The position numbers were made by a program, and so were the translations under genes. From the NCBI GenBank assembly GCA_936440205.1, contig OW387140.1, positions 20,829,659-20,893,658 on the forward strand: DNA of 64,000 nucleotides, in the 5' to 3' direction. The notes below the pieces were generated by a model. That model was given only the letters and a program-made list of their open reading frames with translations. It was not told the origin of the DNA and searched no databases. Every line of letters begins with the position of its first letter. Position 1 is the first letter of the stretch. Positions 55,801 through 64,000 of the stretch are shown here, in pieces. Source of the DNA: Lepidonotus clava. Its lineage: Eukaryota > Annelida > Polychaeta > Phyllodocida > Polynoidae.

Positions 55801-58800
55801 TATATGCACATTATATGGAAATTTCCATGCTAATCAATTTTGTGTGTGCATACTTTTTATTCAGTAATAAACATCAGAGGTGCCTCTGTTTTTCAGTTCA
55901 TTACAAAAGGGAACTTATATACTGCATAGTAAGAAATAACAGTAGTCAATAGAATTTACACAAAATATTGTAACAATTACAATCAAGTGTCCAACAGATC
56001 AACATAGTCGTTATTCATCAATTTTATACATTTCATAAACGCATAAAACGCATAATTGCTGTAAAGCTTTGTTGTTTCTTTGCTGGCTCTTGCTGGCTCT
56101 TGCTGGTTTTGCCCCTTTCTGCTTCTTCATAATTATGATTTCTGTCTGTAGTATTATTATTATATCCTTTACAGATAAAGTCCATAATGCGTTTATATAG
56201 GGATTTCTTTTCATATGTTATTCAATCCGAGCGCACAAGTTGAAAAAATCAGGGGCTGTCCATACTCCCAAACTTAGAGAGTTCTTTGGACCGCTTCTCC
56301 TCGCGTATCATAATTGATGAGTAAAGTCCTGTCTCGAAGATAGTTTTTAGCCCGAGCTTGTTACAACCAATTATTATAGAGGGCATCAATTGCTCTTCCC
56401 ATTGTTGTACATCTCACCTACAACCCCAATCTTCGTCCGCGCACCACAGACGCGCTCACAAAAACCACCGGTCAGTCTTGGTAAGGTCCCCACTTCTGAC
56501 CGACGCCCGGGGATACCAGCTGGTGATTAGCGCTACAGGTAGATGGACGCTCAGGTAAATTAATTGCAGGTGGGTTACTGTGCCAGGGAGCTATATTGCC
56601 GGCCCCTAGAACCACCTGCCACACCTTTCTCTACAATGAACGGGGGTCCGGCAACATGGAAGTAGAATACGTTACAGTCTGTGTAAACGTTATGATATTT
56701 TCCACCAGTTATCAGCTGCCTCAGTTATTAAGAGGTTCACTGCATGAGTCAAAAGTTTGGCTATAAAAAAGACTGATTTCCGGAGTACACCATCACCGTA
56801 CCGCTATCTCGATCTGATAACGACAAAGAGGAAATATCCTTTTCAATGGCGCCAGGAGGTATAACCAAGACATAGGGTCACCCCTTCCCGGTTCCAAAAT
56901 CAAATGATGCCATATTGAAAAAGGGTTTATACTTCAAACTGATTTTAACTCTATGGATAGGAGGGATTTAGAGCGTCGTTTTGGGTTGATGGTAGACATT
57001 GTTAGGTCTATCGTTCCGTAATATTGTTGGCCATCTTAAGTATAAGTCCTTTCCTGCTATGTAACGCCACATTCATTTCCAGACGTGATTCGTGAACATT
57101 ACCTAGAGGCAGCTTGTCAAATAAGTAACTTTTCTAACACTTCCATCTTGAGATCGCCTGATATCCTTGAGTATCTAGCATCCGTTTATCCACATCAGAT
57201 AGTTAGTCTACTGCTGGCTCGGCACCTATCTGGTGAGGAGGTAGCTCCAATGCAACTAGGCCTAATACCCTTTTCAGACTAGCTTCAAAATCTGAACATG
57301 ATCATTGATGACAGTTCGATACAGGCACAATGCACGTTTTGGGCCTAGTGGTTATAAATCATGTTGTTTCGTGCTTAGTTATTAATGGACCTAGATCGGC
57401 CCGATACAGGTAATTCTGTCCCTAAGCTGCTAAGAATTAAGTTTCATAAATTCAATGGAGGGGTATTGGTGGATTTTTCAACTTTCGATAACGTCATGAA
57501 AGTCCCGTCTACACCTTCTGATACGCGTACAGTACATACTCCTTTTTCCAAATTGTGATTCTTACGCTTCTTGTCGGCCGTAATAACTAGTTAAATGTCA
57601 TCGTGACCTTATTGCCGAGGACGTCTGCCACTCACAACCCGCGTATGCCCAGTGACCACGTGGTGTACAGCTGATCATGTGATCATCAACGCGTCTTCGA
57701 CACACACACGCCAGGTTTATCAGTGACCAACTAATCCATCTAGTTGTGAGGGTGAGCACATCCCTTGCAAAATGGTATTTGTGTATATCCTCTGCTTCGG
57801 TTTGTTCACGGAGCGTCCAGAGATTGCGGACATTCGCTGATACATTAAAGCATAGATCTATTTATAGTTACTTAACAGTGAAAAACGGTTTATCTAACTA
57901 TGCTTGGTAGATTTTGTGTTACATTCGGGGAGTATTTGTATTCCACTTGTCTAAGACATTGTTAATTGTTTTAGCTAGTCCAAGTCATGATCCTCCAGCC
58001 TGAGGATCATGAATCAGCCCCAGATGTAGTTCAGTTACCAAGAAAGGATATTTATTTATTAAAGTCCAAAACATGTGATATGCATCACTGACTTCCCATT
58101 GGCATTTAACCAGTCCTTAGGCTATAAGTCCACCAAGCTCGCTCAACCAAATGCTAGCTATTCCAGTACCCAGGCTACCAGCCCTCTGTAGGTCCTTGCT
58201 CATGGATATAGCGAACAATTCTGAGTACTGAGAGTTTGAGGCATGCTTTATCACTACAAGCTAGCTGTGGATGTACCCTTCACTGTGCAATACACAGAGG
58301 TCTCCTGCCTATTATCTCGATAGATAATTCCGATATCCAGATATCCAGATATCCAGATTCCTTTCCATACCTCATGTTCCAGCATCACTGTACCACGACC
58401 AGTGGGATACTGAGAAAACTCTTATGATACTGATAAGGCCTCTGCTTGCTTGTTTCATTGCAAAATATTTTTGTACTACAAGACACATTTATGAGGTTGG
58501 ACTGCATATTAATAAAAAGATCAAGTTCTACACTAAATTGCCGTTGTTGCAGAACTCGTTAACCCTGTGTAACTGAAAAAGTTATAGTTGGTTTTATACT
58601 TCACATTTACATATATGCACAAAGCGAAAATAACCGCTGTTTCATCCATTTTGTACTTTTTGGGTTGAATTCCACACTAGGTGGCGTGGTCCGGAACATC
58701 AGTTATTGGCGACGAGTATCTGAATCCATCCCCTACAGTCACTCCATCCACCGAACGGGGCGCTAGAAACGCCAAGTGCTCATTTGGTATAGTTAGTGGG

Positions 58801-59335
58801 CGTCCCCCCCCCCCCCTACTCAATACGGTAACGTACCTGCTACACGGGTCGCTGGTGCACAGCGGTGGACGTGTGAATTGGAAGGTCCCAGGGTACACAG
58901 CAGACGCCCAATGTAGGATGTTGACCCCAGGACACCTACAGTATCAGGGACGACGATAGAGAATGTGATTGAACACCTCGCCATTGTGGCCCGATCTGTG
59001 TGGACGCTGCACGGGCGGGGACAACTAGCACGGATACCATGGATACCTTGTAAACACTCCCCTCTATAGCCGAGTCAGCAGCGCATGGAGAACTTACATG
59101 GCAAAGATGCCTCCCTCGACGGAAACAGTGGGTTGGATTGCGGGCCTGTCGACAGCGGTCAGGTAATTTACTAGTTGTACGATACATATTGCCGTATTAG
59201 CCGTGTGTATCATGACGTGCACACATGCCTCATCAGCCAGTAGCACGCCTACCTTGATCAGCATGACATGGATGGCTCCCTTTCATGTGGTGCACTTTTA
59301 ACCTAGTCCTTTAAGTGCTCTCAGTGTTACCTCTA
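52838..59335. other. Host noncoding stretch
   Basis: No gene recognised. Two long G runs (54,638-54,658 and 54,728-54,745), a triplicated ATATCCAG at about 58,333-58,357 and a C run at about 58,806-58,816. A 68-codon frame at 53,874-54,080 has no support beyond being open. Confidence 0.4.
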
Positions 59336-59489
59336 ACATTATTCGGCACAGCCTTAGTAAGCATATAGTATTTTTTTCTCCTTTTTTTCATCATGCGGAG
59401 GGTAGATCCACATTCTCCCTGGCGTTGTCTGCTCTGGTGCCTACAGGTCATCGGGCCCCTCCAAGCAGGCCTACTGTGTCTCGGTAAAC
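59336..59489. repeat. Dispersed repeat, copy 1
   Basis: ATTATTCGGCACAGCCTTAG through GTGTCTCGGTAAACAG is shared, with substitutions and small gaps, with 61,579-61,697. Family unknown. Confidence 0.65.
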
Positions 59490-59696
59490 AGGGACTGGCC
59501 CAGAGACCTCTTTGCGCGCCCACTCCCTCCTGCCCGTAGGAGGTTAAGCACAATAAATCAAGACTTACGTCAACGGGCTTTTTTGTGTGTGTGTTTTCCC
59601 TTATGGATGGATATGAAAAAAAGAATATTGCAGATCAAAGTGATGGATGATTACATTTGTATTGGTATTAGAAATGTTATGTAATCGTTTTAGGGA

Positions 59697-59802
59697 AAGG
59701 TGTTAACCAGATACATTGGGATACAGCTATACGGGATAGTCATGTTATCTGGCATAGACGTACATAACATATATGTATCTCTGTGTATCTGGTTAACACC
59801 TT
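59697..59802. repeat. Short inverted-repeat element, 106 bp
   Basis: AAGGTGTTAACCAGATACA at the left and its exact inverse at 59,784-59,802. Non-coding; possibly a very small MITE. Confidence 0.65.
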
Positions 59803-60647
59803 CGAGTGATTATACAAAAATAATCGTTAATTGAAAAATAACAACAGAAAACGGACATTGAAGGGGTATAAGGTTATAGTTTGTATACCAATGACCGATC
59901 CAGAAAAATGTAAAAATGGGGGGGGGGGGGGGGGCGGGGGGGTTGCGGGCCCCCCGTAAATCCGTCCCTATATACTAAGTGTCCTACACACCCCAGTTGA
60001 AATGAAAGGCTGTAAGAATGTACTTCAATTGATAATATAGACGCCAATGACCTTTAAGTTGAGTTTTAGGATAAAAATGGATCTTGATATAACCGACCGC
60101 GCATGGATGCTCCCGCTGAATTGTCATGTACAGTTCGTAGCTGCTGACTCAGTTTTTATATGCGTGTTTTAAGGTCCGCACCACATAGATAAAGGAATCT
60201 GTCTCCTTATCTCTGTCTATGGTATTGGCCATGGAAAGATATTATGGTTACACAATGATTATTAACATTTTGGATCAAATGAAAAAAGGTATTTGTACGG
60301 GGAATTGAGGGTTCGTGTTTTCATGCATATAATATATTTATATGGACATATATAATATATATGGTGTGCCACCTACTCCGTTTCGGCCTACGGGCTTTGC
60401 ATGGGCGAGTTGATGGTTGTTGGCGTAAAAATGCTCTGTATACACCTTCCTCATGACCCTGCTCAATGGGGTCATAATAACCAGTAGGCCTCGCCGAGGG
60501 GAACCATCAAACATGCACATTGGCTACCAGTGGGACCATTTAGGACTTATTTTACTTAGCTTCAGTATTACATGATAACAGGGTATGTGTTTCATATCAT
60601 TCTTTCCTTTAAATTTGAATAGAGCAATCTATATTCTCTGCTTACAA
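59803..60647. other. Host noncoding stretch
   Basis: A G run of about 17 followed by more G-rich sequence at 59,918-59,942. No gene recognised. Confidence 0.4.
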
Positions 60648-60898
60648 CAGGCCCGTACCCAGGGTCTCCTGTGGGGGGGTGGCGAGGTTCCACAAGTGGA
60701 TCTTTTGTCTATATTTTCAATAATTTGAACTTGAAAAGGGGGGTGGCGACCAGTAAAAAGTGGAACTTTTCAATATTTTTCTACTATGTTTAGGGTATTT
60801 TACTTTAAATTTTGCAAGGAAATGTGGAACTTTTGGAAAATTCTCCTTTATGGGGGGGTGGCCCGCCACCCCCGCCTCCCCCCCTAGTTACGGGCCTG
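60648..60898. mobile_element. Inverted-repeat element with a 5-bp TACAA duplication
   Basis: Starts CAGGCCCGTACCCAGGG and ends in the imperfect inverse (...CCCTAGTTACGGGCCTG). TACAA precedes (60,643-60,647) and follows (60,899-60,903). 251 bp, non-coding. CAGG ends recall hAT, but a 5-bp duplication is shorter than the usual 8. Confidence 0.65.
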
Positions 60899-62330
60899 TA
60901 CAATAACCTAATTCCATAATAATTAATGTACTTCACAGGCATTAGGGGTTTCCCTGGTTTGGTTGACTTTTATTCTATAGGCAGTTCAACCATATAAATA
61001 AATTAATTATAGTTCTGTACTAAGAGGGATTGTTTTGGAACTCAGCTTGGGTGAGCGTTTAAGGGTCCCAAGGCTGTGGAGCTTAAACTGATATGAACAA
61101 TAAAAACTACACCCTCTCCGACCCCCTTTTCCCACCTCCTCCACCCCCATACATCCACATTCTACATACTGCTAATAGAGACCCTTGGTCCTTGGCACCT
61201 AAATGGGCAGCCATTCTCACTGACCTCTGCTACCAGGCCAGGAGACAACATTGCAAACTGTTTTGGTCTGCACTACCCTCACCAGGGTTCAAATTTTCCC
61301 TGAGAGGAGGCACCAACGTTAGATGGAAAGGCATATACTTCCCAGTAAACACCCAGTGTTGAATCAATATTGAATGTGCGATTCCATTATCTTCCGACCA
61401 TCGGAGAGCAATTTTGCCGATGGGCTGAAGGAGATCGAAAAGTCACTGACTTATCTAGATTCAAATTTCAAGAATTAGGCCTATGACACTTTAATCATTC
61501 CTGACCTCAATATAAATTACAAAAAAAATGTCACAACACTGAAATTATTGTAAAATAAATAAATGATAATTCCAATTACATTATTCGGCACAACCTAAGT
61601 AAGCATGTGATTTCTTTTCTTCAGACCCAGGGCAGATCCAGGCCCGCCCTGGTATTGTCTGTTTTTTTCAGCAGGCCCACCGTGTCTCGGTAAACAGTAC
61701 ATGATTATCACAGAACGCAATCGCTGTCATATCATAGGGATAATCCATAGGAACACGGAGAAATGCAACTTTCAGAAAAATGGTGTTCACATTAACAGTC
61801 TTGAACTGGAAAGTGATTACTCAATTCTAATTAAGACAAGGTATCCCTCGCTCCCACTGTGATAATCACCCAGGTTCCCCTCCCGAGGACGGCTTATGTG
61901 TCGGTCTGGTCGCAATCCGAGACGCTTCAGCCCACAAATACGCCACACTTAGCATTCTTGTCTTACATCTTGTTAATGGGCAAGGCTCCCTTACTTAATG
62001 TCCGGCTGTTGAGGACTGCATTCAGAGTAACACTTCCTTTCCAGGTTTTCTCCTCCATTAGTTATCTGTCTGCTTCCTGTACCGACCTAACCCTGCCGTA
62101 TGCATGGGTACAATACATTGAAACCTTATTCACATTCTTACTTTTACCCTATCGACGGGATGTTTCACTAGTAATAGTATATACTGCAATGAAGTACCTT
62201 TGTATATTCCTCTTATTTGGAATACGCGGCAGTCATAATGTTCTTGAGATCTTACGTCTCCCTCACTTTCAACTCTTGGAATCCTCTCATTTTTAAAATT
62301 TGAATTCAGTCAATAAATCACTGAGGAGCA
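60899..62330. other. Host noncoding stretch with second copy of a dispersed repeat
   Basis: 61,579-61,697 is the partner of 59,336-59,489. An open frame at about 61,859-62,296 lacks an ATG near its start and resembles no family; I do not call it a gene. Confidence 0.4.
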
Positions 62331-62359
62331 GTGTTCCCGATATCGGTCCCTACTCTCAC

Positions 62360-62563
62360 CTGTAGTTCTGTGCGCAGCCTCCCTCCCACGCCCCGCCCGG
62401 AGCGCCCTCTGTGGCCGCCAACGGGTGGTGACGAGCAGCTCGCGCGGGTTGCCATAGTGAGTGGTGCGGGGCAGGCGGGAGCAGGTGGGAGTACGTGCCG
62501 GGCGGGGAATGGCGCGCAGAAGTGTTCGCTTTCTCCTTCTAAACCATGATACTCCACAGACGG
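62360..62563 (+). promoter_or_regulatory. CpG-rich segment, possible promoter and first exon
   Basis: A sharp rise in GC and CpG in otherwise AT-rich DNA. It includes an ATG at 62,509 in a fair context (GGGGAATGG) that reads MARRSVRFLLLNHDTPQT before a good splice donor, GTGAGT at 62,563. This would fit the first exon of a gene continuing beyond the window, but no downstream exon is recognised. Confidence 0.3.
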
Positions 62564-64000
62564 TGAGTCAGAGCGGCTAATTTGCCAGGTATACCTGAAA
62601 CAAGGGGCCATATTTAGTTTTCTGAATTCCACAAACATTTTCTTCCAGACGGGTAGCGCAGTGCCCTTAGTCAAGATAGATGGAAGAATCGTTGGACCAT
62701 TCTTTGTTTCCGGATATCAGCCTCTTCAGAGGAAATGTTTGCCAGTTTGTTAGGGCATGATAAGGACATCTGTGTGAAGAGGCTTTTGCCGGCCCGCAAC
62801 CTGATTTGTGTAATTCAAAGTGCGCCATTCGATTGATCTGATACCTTTAGAAGGAGTTCTTTTTTGTATGCGATATCTAATAAATACAATGTACCTTTAT
62901 AGCATAACAGGTGAAGGGGGTCCTCTTTTAATTGGGACTTGGAACCGGTCCAAAACTTGGTGTTTTAAGTGTTAACAGAGTTGTTGTTTTCTGGGGGAGA
63001 GGAGAAGATTGTACATAATCGTTTTTCTAACCAGAAATCAGTAAGAAAGAACGAGTGCGTATCTTGTATAACGCTATGGCGTCTCTGTTTATGGGTTCAC
63101 CTTGTAGGTTACACAACATAGGCCTATATATCCCAGAGGAGTCTCCACAACTGACATGATTTGAAAAGGGGAACTTTAATTTGTATTGTCTCAAAAACGG
63201 TGACTAAAATATTCTGACTTCATTAAATTGATCATTCAGAGGATTGGTTATTGTTGCTGGCCAACCAAAATAATATATCATAGGGCATCATGCATCAATC
63301 TGACAGGCTTTAACAATGTCCCTATTAGGAAATGCGCATAAGGCCTATACTTGTTGGATATATACAAACTTAAGATGAAATCCTGAAGAGAATCATACTA
63401 TTCTTAACTATAGTTATTGAAACTAGAACAGGAGACTATTTTAATTTGATATTTGACCTAGGACTGTTGACTTCGAATCTTAATGCTAATTGGAATGGGA
63501 ATGAGCTTATTTCAGCTCTTCAATTGGATAAGCCAGTAGGCTTTTTGGGAGTCCCTAGTTATATCTAAATAGTACTGTAGCTATCGGAGGGGACTTCCTC
63601 AATCAGTCATGTCTTGAGTCATTGAATTCTCTTTGTTCTTAATGACCGGTTACACAATGTCATGTCCAGCTGTTGAAGGGCATTGTCCTACAATAGTTGC
63701 TAGAGCCGGGCAGTTTGAGAAGCCAGAAGTGGGTTACATAATCACTACCTGAACCAAACAGCCCTCACCCCTCCACATTAGGACCTCCACTGTCACCTGG
63801 CGGTGGGCAGGTCTAGGTGGGTGAGTGATAGGTCAGCACAAGGTGCATGGCAGTGCATGCAGTGACCTAGTAGTATAGCCCTTCCCTAAACCAATCCCTG
63901 AGTTGTGTGTGACAGCAGGAGTGGTGGTGGTGGTCAGTACTCATAGCCCATATAGCCTTCTGGTTGTAGGAATGCCTTCAGTTTGAGGGACAACCATCAC
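62564..64000. other. Host noncoding stretch
   Basis: Nothing recognised up to the right edge of the window. Confidence 0.4.

Noticed and set aside
61859-62296. 145-codon hydrophobic open frame
   Set aside because: No ATG near its start, no family resemblance, no splice or promoter context.

Overview
The window is nuclear DNA from an animal, most likely a marine invertebrate. It has spliced genes with GT..AG introns, a MARVEL-family membrane protein gene, a LINE, several small inverted-repeat transposons and a Polinton. Frequent TAGGCCTA-like words remind me of echinoderm sequence, but that is a weak impression and I do not name a species.

Layout. 1-1.7 kb: the first exon of a secreted cysteine-containing protein on the minus strand, then a spacer with three CTCF-like words. 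About 1.7-35.3 kb: one Polinton (Maverick), AT-rich, with all recognised genes on the plus strand: a left block of unknown small proteins including a RING-like one, a minor capsid protein, protein-primed DNA polymerase B, integrase, packaging ATPase, small basic virion-type proteins, major capsid protein and an adenain-like protease. It is a fossil with about two or three breaks, otherwise well preserved, so probably not very old.

10,589-25,792: a 15.2-kb cut-and-paste DNA transposon sits inside the Polinton, between two of its genes. It has 30-bp terminal inverted repeats (one mismatch), a 4-bp AGAT duplication, much higher GC in its coding parts and two spliced genes. The second gene is a DDD/E transposase of about 885 aa (best guess Sola superfamily). 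The first encodes an RGG-rich then Pro/Ser-rich protein of about 398 aa. Their first two coding exons look paralogous and share intron phases. At least five unrelated tandem-repeat arrays fill the rest, and nearly all carry the same short word, CCGTACRTATA. The word also lies near both ends and overlaps a TATA-like box at the candidate promoter. This element is the most unusual thing in the window.

35.3-64 kb: host DNA. It holds a 5'-truncated LINE (35.6-37.3 kb, minus), two copies of a TTAA-flanked piggyBac-type MITE, other short inverted-repeat elements, perfect hairpins, microsatellites, and a four-exon plasmolipin/MAL-like gene (45.4-50.6 kb, plus). The last 13 kb has no recognised gene except a possible CpG-rich first exon near 62.5 kb.
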